This document shows, one piece after another, positions 1 through 7,604 of a DNA stretch of 50,230 bases. Source of the stretch: Candidatus Terrybacteria bacterium RIFCSPHIGHO2_01_FULL_43_35 (GTDB lineage Bacteria > Patescibacteriota > Minisyncoccia > Terrybacterales > GWB1-40-14); NCBI GenBank assembly GCA_001822815.1, contig MHSR01000025.1, positions 1 through 50,230 on the forward strand, in the 5' to 3' direction. Numbering within the stretch: the first letter of the stretch is position 1; each line of letters begins with the position of its first letter. The notes beneath the pieces were generated by a model. That model was not told the origin of the DNA, did no database searches, and was given only the letters and a program-made list of their open reading frames with translations. A program made the translations under genes and the position numbers.

Positions 1-71
1 TGCTATGAGTAGTTGAGTATTATGTGTCATTACCTCCATGATACGGAGGTGTCAGATATGATCGTATAGCA
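1..71. other. Nested inverted repeats at left edge
   Basis: TGCTAT at 1-6 can pair with ATAGCA at 66-71, enclosing a hairpin of ACCTCC (32-37) and GGAGGT (45-50) with a 7-base loop. There is no T-tract, so it does not look like a terminator. GGAGGT resembles a Shine-Dalgarno sequence held in a stem, but no start codon lies at the right distance. The element may continue to the left of the window, so its identity is open. Confidence 0.3.
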
Positions 72-83
72 TACCTTTTAACA

Positions 84-112
84 TTGACGCAACAAAGAAT
101 GTATGGTACAGT
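84..112 (+). promoter_or_regulatory. Candidate sigma70-type promoter
   Basis: TTGACG (84-89) and TACAGT (107-112) are separated by 17 bases, giving a plausible start of transcription about 25 bases before the gene at 144. A GAGG at 131-134 can act as ribosome binding site for that gene. The -10 box is a weak match, so the call is moderate. Confidence 0.4.
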
Positions 113-143
113 TTTTTAAAGAATATAGTGAGGTCTTTGAAAA

Positions 144-686
144 ATGCCGCATGTGCTTAAATGGATCATTACTCCATTTGGCTCGCTTAATCAATTTTTG
201 GCTGTGTACTTATTCTTTTTGATCACCCGTTTTGCAGATATGGCAACCACTCAATATTTTTTAAGCAGATATTCGTGGTCCGTTGAGATGGAAACGAACC
301 TTGTGGGGCGCATTTTACTGCAAAATTTTGACTTCACGAGCGTTGTAGCTGGAAACATTATTTTATCCTCTATTCTTTTAATTCTTGTGGCTCAATACCT
401 TTTTTGGGCTTTATATAAGCTATATCCAGCAAGAAAACCAACAGGCTTGTCGTTGCGTGGCGTTTATGCATTAATAGCCGGTTTTTCTGTTCAAGGAACG
501 CTTATTGTGCTGTGGAACATGGAGTTGTTTCCTCACGATATTCAATATTCCATCATGAATGCCTTATCTTGGCCTCATTATAATTGGTTAGGGATTTGGC
601 TGGGAGCAATTTTACAGGTAATACTGTGTGTAGTTGTGATAGTAATCTTGAAATTGCCTGCAAAAAATAATAGTCCCGCCGGATAG
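144..686 (+). CDS. Four-helix integral membrane protein of unknown function
   Basis: This encodes 180 residues with about four hydrophobic segments, near residues 17-32, 67-92, 105-125 and 145-172. A polar Asp-Met-Ala-Thr-Thr patch follows the first segment and a Glu-Thr-Asn lies shortly after, an arrangement also seen in small bacterial membrane proteins of the DUF5658 type; that similarity is only an impression. No enzymatic motif is visible. The ATG at 144 has GAGG 9 bases upstream. Its TAG stop lies in the loop of the terminator hairpin, so the gene is probably transcribed alone. Confidence 0.7.
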   Translation: MPHVLKWIITPFGSLNQFLAVYLFFLITRFADMATTQYFLSRYSWSVEMETNLVGRILLQNFDFTSVVAGNIILSSILLILVAQYLFWALYKLYPARKPTGLSLRGVYALIAGFSVQGTLIVLWNMELFPHDIQYSIMNALSWPHYNWLGIWLGAILQVILCVVVIVILKLPAKNNSPAG

Positions 687-700
687 TTCGGCGGTTTTTT
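676..700 (+). terminator. Intrinsic terminator
   Basis: CCGCCG (676-681) pairs with CGGCGG (689-694), followed by six T. The stop codon of the preceding gene (684-686) lies inside the hairpin loop, so terminating ribosomes would cover the hairpin. Confidence 0.75.
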
Positions 701-740
701 GTTCTTTTATGTAGGCGTAAAAATGTTGTATTATAAGCTT

Positions 741-854
741 ATGGAGCAGTCTAAAATCAAAAAACATTGTTGGATATGTATTTTGGCGCCTTTGGCATTC
801 ATAATTTTCGCCATCAGCGCGGTATTTTTTGTTTTTTGGCGTTCTGGGCATTAA
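741..854 (+). CDS. Possible 37-residue single-pass membrane peptide
   Basis: An ATG at 741 opens a 37-codon frame ending in TAA at 854, ten bases before nth. The product has a basic start (Met-Glu-Gln-Ser-Lys-Ile-Lys-Lys) and then one hydrophobic helix of about 22 residues rich in Phe, Ile and Ala, ending Trp-Arg-Ser-Gly-His. TATTAT and TATAAG lie just upstream but no ribosome binding site is seen. The helix layout and the spacing to nth make it plausible, but a frame this short could be chance. Confidence 0.4.
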   Translation: MEQSKIKKHCWICILAPLAFIIFAISAVFFVFWRSGH

Positions 855-863
855 AGTTTAAAT

Positions 864-1535
864 ATGCACAAGACATTTTTTGCCGCCAATCCAAAACATA
901 AAGAAGTATTGGTCATACTGAAGAAAACATATCCCGAGGCTACAATAGCTTTAAAGTACGGCAATAATATCCAACTCTTGGTGGCGGTTATTCTATCTGC
1001 CCAATGTACGGACAAGAAGGTTAATGAGGTTACGGGAGATTTATTTAAAAAATATAAAACCGCGAAAGATTTTACGAATGCCAATATCAAAACTTTTGAG
1101 CAGGAAATAAGATCAACCGGTTTTTATCATAATAAAGCCCGCAATATTATTGCCGCCTGCAAAATAATTGAAAAGAGTTTTAACGGAGAGGTTCCCAAAA
1201 CCATGGAAGAAATACTAACTTTGCCTGGGGTAGCGCGCAAAACCGCTAATGTTGTTCTCGGCAATGCGTATGGAGTAGTAGGGGGCATTGCGGTAGATAC
1301 GCATGTTAAACGTCTATCTCAACGTTTAGGATTCTCACAATATGACAATCCGATAAAAATAGAAAAGGACTTAACGGAACTTTTCCCGAAGAAATATTGG
1401 TTTGGCTTAACTTATATCCTAATTGAACACGGTCGAGCCATTTGCAAGGCGCCAACACCACTATGCGAAAAGTGTCCTGTGGCAAAATTATGTCCGACAG
1501 GAATTAAACGCCAGGGTTTAAATGTAAAATTATGA
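864..1535 (+). CDS. nth: Endonuclease III
   Basis: This is a bifunctional DNA glycosylase/AP lyase of base excision repair that removes oxidised pyrimidines. At 223 residues it has the usual family length. The helix-hairpin-helix is LPGVARKT at 120-127, with the expected catalytic Lys126, and the catalytic Asp is Asp145 in VDTHV. The iron-sulfur loop is complete, with Cys194, Cys201, Cys204 and Cys210 in the C-x6-C-x2-C-x5-C spacing. The ATG at 864 has no clear ribosome binding site. The stop overlaps the next start as ATGA, suggesting coupled translation with the metal hydrolase. Confidence 0.96.
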   Translation: MHKTFFAANPKHKEVLVILKKTYPEATIALKYGNNIQLLVAVILSAQCTDKKVNEVTGDLFKKYKTAKDFTNANIKTFEQEIRSTGFYHNKARNIIAACKIIEKSFNGEVPKTMEEILTLPGVARKTANVVLGNAYGVVGGIAVDTHVKRLSQRLGFSQYDNPIKIEKDLTELFPKKYWFGLTYILIEHGRAICKAPTPLCEKCPVAKLCPTGIKRQGLNVKL

Positions 1536-2167
1536 TTGAAAATATTAAATGGTTTAAACAATCTGGTTTTCTGTTTGATGGCACAAGTAATGTTTATATA
1601 GACCCCTGGGATATACCAGCCGGATATCCTAAAGCAGATATTATTTTGATAACTCATGCGCACGCAGATCATTTTGATATATCTACGATACGAAACCTTG
1701 CGCATAAAGATACGCAAATTGTTGCGCCGCACGATGTATCTATAGAGCTTAAAATGGAAGGATGTAACGTCATAAAAGTTGGCCCAGAAGAAACCCAAAA
1801 TATCCTTGGTATAAATATAGAAGTCTTTCCGGCATATAACTTAAATAAATCCTATCATCCGCGTAATAATAACTGGGTCGGATATATCATAGACATAAAT
1901 GGAAAACGTTATTATCATGCCGGCGATACCGATCATATTCCCGAAATGTCTAACATCAAATGTGATGTAGCGTTATTGCCGATAGGCGGAACATACACCA
2001 TGGATGTAAAGGAAGCCGTTGAGGCGGCTTCTGTCATTAACCCTAAACTGGCCGTGCCAATGCATTATGGGTTTGTGGTGGGCAAAAAAGAGGATGGAGA
2101 TATGTTTAAGCAAAAATCTACCGTTCCGGTTGAATTAATGTTGCCGATAGTGTCGTTTGAAAGGTAA
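1532..2167 (+). CDS. MBL-fold metal-dependent hydrolase (UPF0173-like)
   Basis: This encodes 211 residues with the metallo-beta-lactamase signature HAHADHFD near residues 46-53, a conserved Asp in HAGDTDH near 130-136, and a late His in PMHYGF. This is the short form of the fold, resembling the YtkL/UPF0173 group of hydrolases whose natural substrate is unclear. The start overlaps the nth stop by four bases, so the two are cotranscribed, but that pairing does not reveal the substrate. The metal ligands all appear intact, so it is probably an active enzyme. Confidence 0.85.
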   Translation: MIENIKWFKQSGFLFDGTSNVYIDPWDIPAGYPKADIILITHAHADHFDISTIRNLAHKDTQIVAPHDVSIELKMEGCNVIKVGPEETQNILGINIEVFPAYNLNKSYHPRNNNWVGYIIDINGKRYYHAGDTDHIPEMSNIKCDVALLPIGGTYTMDVKEAVEAASVINPKLAVPMHYGFVVGKKEDGDMFKQKSTVPVELMLPIVSFER

Positions 2168-2214
2168 TGTAGGAGGATCTTGACTGTTCGGGGGGCGGTA
2201 GAATAATAAAGATA

Positions 2215-2311
2215 GCGCAAAATGTAAAGCTAAAGGCGTAAAACATAAAGCATAGAGCGGGAGGCGTAAAATAATATTTTGCACCTTTCACTTTAAGCTT
2301 TACACTTTTAT
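2215..2311. repeat. Low-complexity spacer with TAAAGC-type words
   Basis: The spacer is built from variants of AAAGC, GCGTAAA and GCTTTA. Its ends are partly self-complementary: TGTAAAGCT near 2222 can pair with AGCTTTACA near 2297. It runs to within a few bases of the ATG at 2312. Similar wording recurs before the genes starting at 32576 and 44742, both on the minus strand. Confidence 0.4.
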
Positions 2312-2752
2312 ATGCTAAATCCAGAACAAGGCGGCCCATCGCCTGAAGAGATGGGATTAGATAAGTGGGGAGCTCCTCTAAAACCAGAAAGAAAGCTACA
2401 AGTTGACAAGGAACATCTAACAGAAATATTACATAGAGGCTCTTACAAAGGTGGTAGGGGGACTTCACATTTTTATCAAAACGAAAATGGTCAGAAAGCC
2501 AGGTTGGCGAGAAGCGAACTAAGAGCTGCGGAAAAGTTGGTGGTGCCAGAAGGAAGAACAGCTGAACAGCACGAACAAACCTTAGTTAAAGACTTTAAAG
2601 AACGAATAAAGAATTCAACATCCTTAGACGAATTGTTGCAGACAATAGAAAGTGTGTTACCCGAACTAAAACATCTAGTAGATAATTCTCAGTATAAAGT
2701 CTTGAAGGAGGGCGTGGAAAGGGAAGATGATGCCAAAAAGTATACAGGATAA
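2312..2752 (+). CDS. Hypothetical hydrophilic protein
   Basis: This encodes 146 residues with no hydrophobic segment. It begins with a Pro/Gly-rich stretch, has a Lys/Arg-rich middle and a helical, acidic second half (about residues 75-140). I recognise no domain. No Shine-Dalgarno sequence precedes the ATG; the upstream bases are a low-complexity spacer. A strong terminator follows directly, and codon choice matches neighbouring genes, supporting a real gene. Confidence 0.6.
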   Translation: MLNPEQGGPSPEEMGLDKWGAPLKPERKLQVDKEHLTEILHRGSYKGGRGTSHFYQNENGQKARLARSELRAAEKLVVPEGRTAEQHEQTLVKDFKERIKNSTSLDELLQTIESVLPELKHLVDNSQYKVLKEGVEREDDAKKYTG

Positions 2753-2756
2753 ATAG

Positions 2757-2786
2757 AAAAAATGCCCAGTACAACTGGGCATTTTT
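2757..2786 (+). terminator. Intrinsic terminator, near-perfect stem
   Basis: AAAAATGCCCAG (2758-2769) and CTGGGCATTTTT (2775-2786) form a 12-base-pair stem with a 5-base loop. The T-tract is part of the right arm and the A-tract of the left arm, so it could work in both directions. It begins five bases after the stop of the gene at 2312. Confidence 0.85.
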
Positions 2787-2822
2787 ATTAAGATCGTGAT
2801 GTGCGGAACATCATTAAATAGT

Positions 2823-2850
2823 TTGACGTATATAAATATTTGCGTATTAT
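2823..2850 (+). promoter_or_regulatory. Strong sigma70-type promoter
   Basis: TTGACG (2823-2828) and TATTAT (2845-2850) are 16 bases apart. Each differs from the bacterial consensus by one base. The expected start near 2857 leaves a leader of about 29 bases that carries AAGGAG (2873-2878) before the start at 2886. Confidence 0.65.
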
Positions 2851-2885
2851 GAGCGTTGTACGATCTTTAAAAAAGGAGATGCGAA

Positions 2886-3080
2886 TTGCGCGGACAAGAT
2901 AATATCGAGGCGCGCCGCGAACGGATTTATTATGCCGCTCTTGCCCGCGCCGCTCGGCGAGACCGGGCCGTTGCCGCGGCACAAGTAACGGCAATCGGGG
3001 TTGAATCCTACGCACGTTTGGTATGGCTGGCCGAGGAAGCTATGACCTTTGTGCTGCGGATGGCGCGTGGAGAGATATGA
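2886..3080 (+). CDS. Small Ala/Arg-rich protein, unknown function
   Basis: This encodes 64 residues, very rich in Ala and Arg and predicted to be all helical; no known domain is recognised. The start is TTG at 2886, chosen because AAGGAG lies 7 bases upstream and the near-consensus promoter at 2823 fits. An ATG at 2879 in another frame stops after seven codons. The coding bases are clearly more GC-rich than the neighbours, with many CGC, GCC and GCG codons, which may reflect transfer or a separate codon bias. Confidence 0.55.
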   Translation: MRGQDNIEARRERIYYAALARAARRDRAVAAAQVTAIGVESYARLVWLAEEAMTFVLRMARGEI

Positions 3081-3122
3081 ATTTCGTCTGTGCTAGCATC
3101 AACACGACCGTATTATAAGCGA

Positions 3123-3154
3123 AAAAACAGCCGCAAAACGACTGTTTTTATTTT
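3123..3154. terminator. Bidirectional terminator between convergent genes
   Basis: AAAAACAG (3123-3130) pairs with CTGTTTTT (3142-3149), with inner CG pairs and one mismatch, followed by ATTTT. A-rich on one side and T-rich on the other, it can end both the + gene at 2886 and the - strand fmt transcript. Confidence 0.6.
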
Positions 3155-3180
3155 AAGCAACGTTAATGATTTAAACCGAT

Positions 3181-4131
3181 TCAAGAGCGGAGTTCTTGTT
3201 TTATTAAATTGCGGTGACCGTTTAGAAAACTTTTTCCGTCCATTGGTTCGCCGCCTTCTTTTTGGACTTTTTCAATCATTAGGGCGTTTTTACCGCATGC
3301 TACGGCCATTTCACCTGTGTCAGTCAAAAAAACAGTTCCGCTTTCGTATCTTCCATCTTCTATATTCAAAATTCTAACTTCTAATAACTTTAATCTTTTA
3401 CCGTCAGGCAAGAAAGTAAAGGCTCCCGGCCAAGGGTAATAGGCACGTGCTGTTCTATCAATTTCGTCGGCGGATTTTGACCAGTCTATTTTACCATCAT
3501 CTCGGGATATTATTTTTGTAAATGTGGCTAAAGAATGATCTTGCTCTTGCGGTTTTATCCTACCCTCCAGCCATTTGGGCAGAGTTTTAATCAATAATTC
3601 GGCCCCTAAAGAAGCACATCTCTGCGTTAATGAAATATAGGTATCTTTATCATCCACATAGGTTTTTTCTTGTATGATTATCGGTCCATGATCCATTTTT
3701 TCATCGGTAAGCATTAAAGTTACACTGGTTTCTTTTTCGCCGCTCAAGATTACGTTTTGAATAGGGGATGGGCCTCGCCATTTTGGGAGCAATGAGGGAT
3801 GAACATTTATGGAGCCGAACTTAGGTATGTCCAAAATCATCCCTGGTATTATTTTGCCAAAAGCCGCAATAATGATTAAATCTGGATGCAAAGAAACAAT
3901 TTCGTTTAAAAAACCCGGATCTTTTAAATCCGTAGGTTGAATAACTTTAATACCCGCGTCTTGACTCCACAGTTTTATTATTGGACTTTTGAGTTGCTTG
4001 CTTCTCCCAGCAGGTTTATCTATAGATGTAACCACTGCGACTATCTCGTATGAAGCGCAACGCAGTTCATCAAGAATTGGAATACCAAATTCGGAAGAAC
4101 CAAAAAAAATAAGTTTAATTGGCTTACTCAT
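3181..4131 (-). CDS. fmt: Methionyl-tRNA formyltransferase
   Basis: The enzyme formylates the initiator Met-tRNA with 10-formyl-tetrahydrofolate. From the ATG at 4131 it is 316 residues, the usual length. The family signature is present: NVHPSLLPKWRGPSPIQ in the catalytic domain with the Asn-His pair, followed by the Asp of MDHGPI. The C-terminal tRNA-binding domain is also present. The start chosen here overlaps the end of def by eight bases; a longer reading from 4182 would add 17 residues lying over def and unlike the family. The def-fmt pair is the classical formylation/deformylation operon. Confidence 0.95.
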   Translation of the reverse strand: MSKPIKLIFFGSSEFGIPILDELRCASYEIVAVVTSIDKPAGRSKQLKSPIIKLWSQDAGIKVIQPTDLKDPGFLNEIVSLHPDLIIIAAFGKIIPGMILDIPKFGSINVHPSLLPKWRGPSPIQNVILSGEKETSVTLMLTDEKMDHGPIIIQEKTYVDDKDTYISLTQRCASLGAELLIKTLPKWLEGRIKPQEQDHSLATFTKIISRDDGKIDWSKSADEIDRTARAYYPWPGAFTFLPDGKRLKLLEVRILNIEDGRYESGTVFLTDTGEMAVACGKNALMIEKVQKEGGEPMDGKSFLNGHRNLIKQELRS

Positions 4132-4633
4132 CGTTTTCTTCTTTAATGTATACGTGCAAACTGTCCGGATCTGCCCGATCAATGAAAAGCTTTCCTTCTA
4201 AATGATCAGTTTCATGCTGTAAAACTCTAGCTAAAAGACCCTTACCGCTTAAGCGGAACTTCTTATTGTTTAGATCATAGGCTTCTACGGTCACCGCTAG
4301 AGCTCGTTTTACTGTTCCAAAGATGCCTCTTACCGAAAGACAACCCTCTTCTCCAACAACTCTTTTGAACGATTTCTTTATTAGTTTGGGGTTTATAAAT
4401 ATATCGGAAGGTAAGTCAATATCCAAAAAGGATTGCTTATCAACAAGAAAAATCCTTTTAGATTCTCCTACTTGAGACGCGGCTATGCCTATACCGTTTA
4501 AAACCTTCATGGTTTGACGCATATCCGTACAAAGATTTTTTAAATGTAAAAAAGAACCGTTTTCTGGCTTAACTGGCTCTGCCGTCTCTCTTAAGATAGG
4601 ATTTGGTTCTTGCAGCGTTTTAAGTATGGACAT
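4124..4633 (-). CDS. def: Peptide deformylase
   Basis: The enzyme removes the N-formyl group from new proteins. It has 169 residues from the ATG at 4633; the reading frame continues upstream to a TTG at 4648, but the ATG version matches the family start. All three motifs are intact: GIGIAASQ at 47-54, EGCLS at 96-100 (the metal-binding Cys) and QHETDHL at 139-145 (two His ligands and the catalytic Glu). It is translated just ahead of fmt. Confidence 0.95.
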   Translation of the reverse strand: MSILKTLQEPNPILRETAEPVKPENGSFLHLKNLCTDMRQTMKVLNGIGIAASQVGESKRIFLVDKQSFLDIDLPSDIFINPKLIKKSFKRVVGEEGCLSVRGIFGTVKRALAVTVEAYDLNNKKFRLSGKGLLARVLQHETDHLEGKLFIDRADPDSLHVYIKEENDE

Positions 4634-4782
4634 AAATATTAAATCCAAATATCAGGGTTCAAATGTCAAATCATAGATTCGATTTCGCTCACCATGACCC
4701 TGAGAAGAGCCGAACGGGTCAAATCTGAATGCTTAAACGTTAAAAGGTGTTTGTAATTTGGATTTTGGAATTTGAGCTTTAT
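4634..4782. repeat. Low-complexity spacer with a repeat-derived hairpin
   Basis: The flanks consist of shuffled words such as CAAAT, TCCAAA and TTTGGATT in inverted orientation around a GC-richer centre. The centre (about 4683-4720) contains TTTCGCTCACCATGACCCTGA, with GACCC (4696-4700) able to pair with GGGTC (4716-4720). It resembles the CGACTTCGCTC-type palindromic repeats seen elsewhere in the window. No gene is visible. Confidence 0.45.
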
Positions 4783-6639
4783 TTATAATATGCTTTCTGG
4801 GTTGACGTCAATATCTAGATTAGCCGGGATTAATTTAGCTAGCCGTTCTTGTAGGGCGGTATTTAAATAATCTTTTGGACCAATAGACTCCTTTAGCAAT
4901 ATATGCCAGCGATAGCGGCCGCGCATTTTATGTATAAAAGCAGGATAGGGTCCGGATATTTCAATCTTCGGTTTTTGCTCTCGTTGCATGGCCCTTATAT
5001 CTTTAAGCAGTATTGCAAGTGCGTGTCGGCCCCTTTCTTCTTTAGTATTTTCAGCTGTGATTTTAATAAGTTTAGTGAAAGGAGGCCAATCAAGTTCTTT
5101 ACGTAATTTCAGTTCATTTTTAATAAAACCTCTCAAGTCGTCGGCGGCTATATATCCAAGAACATCTTGATTGGCTTTATATGTGTTTATAAAGATGCGG
5201 CCGTGTTTTTTAAGAAAAGTCTTTAATTTTTGTATCATATCAAATAACCATTCTTCTGCTTGAAAATTGGGTATGGTCAAAAATTGATCGATATTGGGTA
5301 GACCGATGAAATCAAGAGGCTTCAAGTATTCTTCTATGATTACCTTCGTGGTTATAAGTATTGCGCCAGACGAATCATTAAATTCAGAAACTATCTTTCG
5401 ACGCTTACTCTCGTTTGCGCTTGTTGCATCTACGGTAAATATTTTTGCAGAATTGAACAGTTTTTCAAGACATGAGGCAATCTGATTTGTTGTCAAGCCG
5501 ATGGTTTTGAATTGCCATCCTTCACAATTTGCGCAGGTTTTTGGCGCCGAAATCATTTTGCCGCAATAACGACATATTAATTTCTTTTCGTCGCTAACCG
5601 ATGAAGGTAAGTTTTTATTGCTTTTTGATGTAATTGAATGCAGGGATAAGGGAGAACTGCAAGACGGACATTTTATTATCTCTTTACATTCTTTGCATAT
5701 TAAGCCTCCGGCATCACCTTTTCTTGCCGATACTATTAAGGCACGCCCGCCATTTTTAATAATTTCATCTAAACCGTTCAAGAAACTACGCGAGAATGGA
5801 TATTTCTCAAAACGGATATTATTGGCGCGTAAATTATCTATAACAATTACTTTTTTATCAAACGCCGTATTTATATTTAAAGACTCTTTATTTAAAAAAT
5901 AAGTGCTTTTTGCCGAAGGCATTTGGCCGCCAAACATTATTGTGCAGCTAGCGAGCCTAGCCAACATTTCTGCAGCTTCTCTCGCATCATATTTTGGATG
6001 TTGTAGGGCTTGCTTATGAAAAGGACTATTCTCATCCTCAACAATAATAAGCCCAAGATTGTTTGTTGGCGCGAACAATATTTTTCTTGTTCCCACCAAG
6101 ATTCGATTTACTCCATATTTTCTGATAAGAAAAGCGAATTTTTCTTCAATCCCACTCACTTGTTTTATGGTCGGAACCATCAGAATAATATTTTTGCCTT
6201 GCTTAATTGTTTTATTTATATACTTACTGTATTCTTTAAATCTTTTTGAACCGAAGGTATACTTTTTGGAAAATCCTTCCGCGCTTGAAGTATCGGCTGT
6301 GATAATTTGCCCTTTTTTTATATCGGAAAGGGCATTTTTAAACATGAAACCCAATGGCGTGATATAATATCGAGATACCCATTCAACTAATTTTAATGTG
6401 TTTGAATTTATGACAGGTTCTATAGAAACTATAAAGTTGATGGATTTTAAGGAAGGTACATGCCTGGGTATTATATGATCCTTATTTTTAAGAACAATTC
6501 CTGAGAATGCACGTCTTCCCAGAGGAACATTGACTAAGGAGCCTTCTTGTAGATCCATATCCGATTCATAGCTGAAAATAGATGAGTGCGGACGAGGAAT
6601 ATAAGTCAGCGGCGCAACGTTGATAATATATTTATTCAT
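4783..6639 (-). CDS. priA: Degenerate PriA-like primosomal protein N'
   Basis: In other bacteria PriA reloads the replisome at stalled forks. From the ATG at 6639 this copy has 618 residues (a TTG at 6669 would add 10). The N-terminal fork-binding region, the zinc cluster (Cys315, 318, 324, 327, 356, 359, 369, 372) and the C-terminal domain are recognisable. The helicase signatures are eroded: no GxGKT Walker A is seen, the DEEH box reads EDEN (201-204), the motif III Ser-Ala-Thr-Pro position reads GGQMP (237-241), and the QxxGRAGR motif is missing. It probably binds DNA without ATP-driven unwinding. Confidence 0.85.
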   Translation of the reverse strand: MNKYIINVAPLTYIPRPHSSIFSYESDMDLQEGSLVNVPLGRRAFSGIVLKNKDHIIPRHVPSLKSINFIVSIEPVINSNTLKLVEWVSRYYITPLGFMFKNALSDIKKGQIITADTSSAEGFSKKYTFGSKRFKEYSKYINKTIKQGKNIILMVPTIKQVSGIEEKFAFLIRKYGVNRILVGTRKILFAPTNNLGLIIVEDENSPFHKQALQHPKYDAREAAEMLARLASCTIMFGGQMPSAKSTYFLNKESLNINTAFDKKVIVIDNLRANNIRFEKYPFSRSFLNGLDEIIKNGGRALIVSARKGDAGGLICKECKEIIKCPSCSSPLSLHSITSKSNKNLPSSVSDEKKLICRYCGKMISAPKTCANCEGWQFKTIGLTTNQIASCLEKLFNSAKIFTVDATSANESKRRKIVSEFNDSSGAILITTKVIIEEYLKPLDFIGLPNIDQFLTIPNFQAEEWLFDMIQKLKTFLKKHGRIFINTYKANQDVLGYIAADDLRGFIKNELKLRKELDWPPFTKLIKITAENTKEERGRHALAILLKDIRAMQREQKPKIEISGPYPAFIHKMRGRYRWHILLKESIGPKDYLNTALQERLAKLIPANLDIDVNPESIL

Positions 6640-6741
6640 ACCCGGTAGAATTATCTCGACTTTTAACAACCAAGTGCTAAAAGGGCGGAGTGAATTAAAA
6701 AGTTAATTGTTTACTTTTGATATATTTTCCCGGCCTTACTT

Positions 6742-6767
6742 GTTCTTTTTGCTAGAGCAAAAAGAAC
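6742..6767. other. Perfect 11-bp inverted repeat between divergent genes
   Basis: GTTCTTTTTGC (6742-6752) and GCAAAAAGAAC (6757-6767) are perfect complements around TAGA. No T-tract follows on either strand. It sits in the 176-base gap between the divergent priA and the glycosyltransferase at 6816, so an operator or a 5' leader hairpin are both possible. A second smaller one, AATTAA/TTAATT, lies at 6693-6708. Confidence 0.5.
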
Positions 6768-6815
6768 TGTCGATATATCTCTACTGGGCATAATAGATGT
6801 ATTATACAGAACTAT

Positions 6816-7604
6816 ATGGATTCAGTATATTCAATAAGAAAAATATCTTTAGCGAATGTCAATATTAGTGTTTTGGATATGAACGAAGCGATTGGTTGGG
6901 CGGGCAGTATTTTAAGTTCTAAAACCAATAAGCCCGCGTTTGTGGTAACGCCAAATCCAGAAATTCTGGTTGAGGCATCGCGAAACAGTTCATTGGTAAA
7001 AGCACTTAATGAAGCCGACATGTCTTTTGCCGACGGAACGGGGTTAATTTTAGCAGCCAAGCTTAAGGGATATAAAATACATAAAATTACTGGCATAGAT
7101 TTTGTTGAAGATCTTATTAGACACCATAAAACAAGCTCGTTAAAAATATTTATAATTGGCGGGTTTGATGATACTGCCAAAAACGCGGCCGTGTTTTTAA
7201 AGAAATGCTTTCCGCGGCATGATTTCCAGGTAGCTTCTTTCGCGCCATTCATAAACCAAGATGGTACGTTCAGTCGCGATTATGAACAAAAGAAAACGCT
7301 TAATGAGATAGTGCATTCCTTTGCGGATATTCTTATAGTTGGTTTCGGCGCCCCAAAACAAGAATTATGGATTTCCAAATACAAAGATAATTTTCCGATG
7401 ATAAAAATTGTTATCGGTATCGGCGGCGCATTGGATATTTGGGCTGGCAACAAAATTCGGGCGCCTAAATTCTTGCGTTTTTTGGGCTTGGAGTGGGCAT
7501 GGCGATTTCTAATAGAACCCAAGCGTGCCAGCCGAATGCTCAACGCCTTATTTGTTTTTCCGCTATTGTTATTAAGGTATGGTCATGAGAAAACTATTAA
7601 ATAA
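6816..7604 (+). CDS. WecG/TagA/CpsF-family glycosyltransferase
   Basis: This family (GT26) adds an N-acetylmannosaminyl-type sugar to a lipid-linked sugar at the membrane, early in assembly of a surface polymer. The 262 residues include TPNPEILVEASRN near 46-58, the FADGTGL motif near 69-75, GFGAPKQELWI near 176-186 and an extended GGALDIWAGNKIRAP block, all family hallmarks. TATTAT at 6800-6805 could be its -10 box. The end overlaps murC by 20 bases, placing it in the cell-wall operon. The WecA-like transferase at 43702 could supply its lipid acceptor (inference). Confidence 0.88.
   Translation: MDSVYSIRKISLANVNISVLDMNEAIGWAGSILSSKTNKPAFVVTPNPEILVEASRNSSLVKALNEADMSFADGTGLILAAKLKGYKIHKITGIDFVEDLIRHHKTSSLKIFIIGGFDDTAKNAAVFLKKCFPRHDFQVASFAPFINQDGTFSRDYEQKKTLNEIVHSFADILIVGFGAPKQELWISKYKDNFPMIKIVIGIGGALDIWAGNKIRAPKFLRFLGLEWAWRFLIEPKRASRMLNALFVFPLLLLRYGHEKTIK

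Noticed and set aside
1-71. A tRNA or riboswitch at the left edge
   Set aside because: The nested stems do not form a cloverleaf, there is no TTCRA loop, and the left side is cut off.
741-851. Minus-strand frames over the 612-1090 region
   Set aside because: They are low-complexity readings antisense to the small membrane peptide and nth, without start signals.
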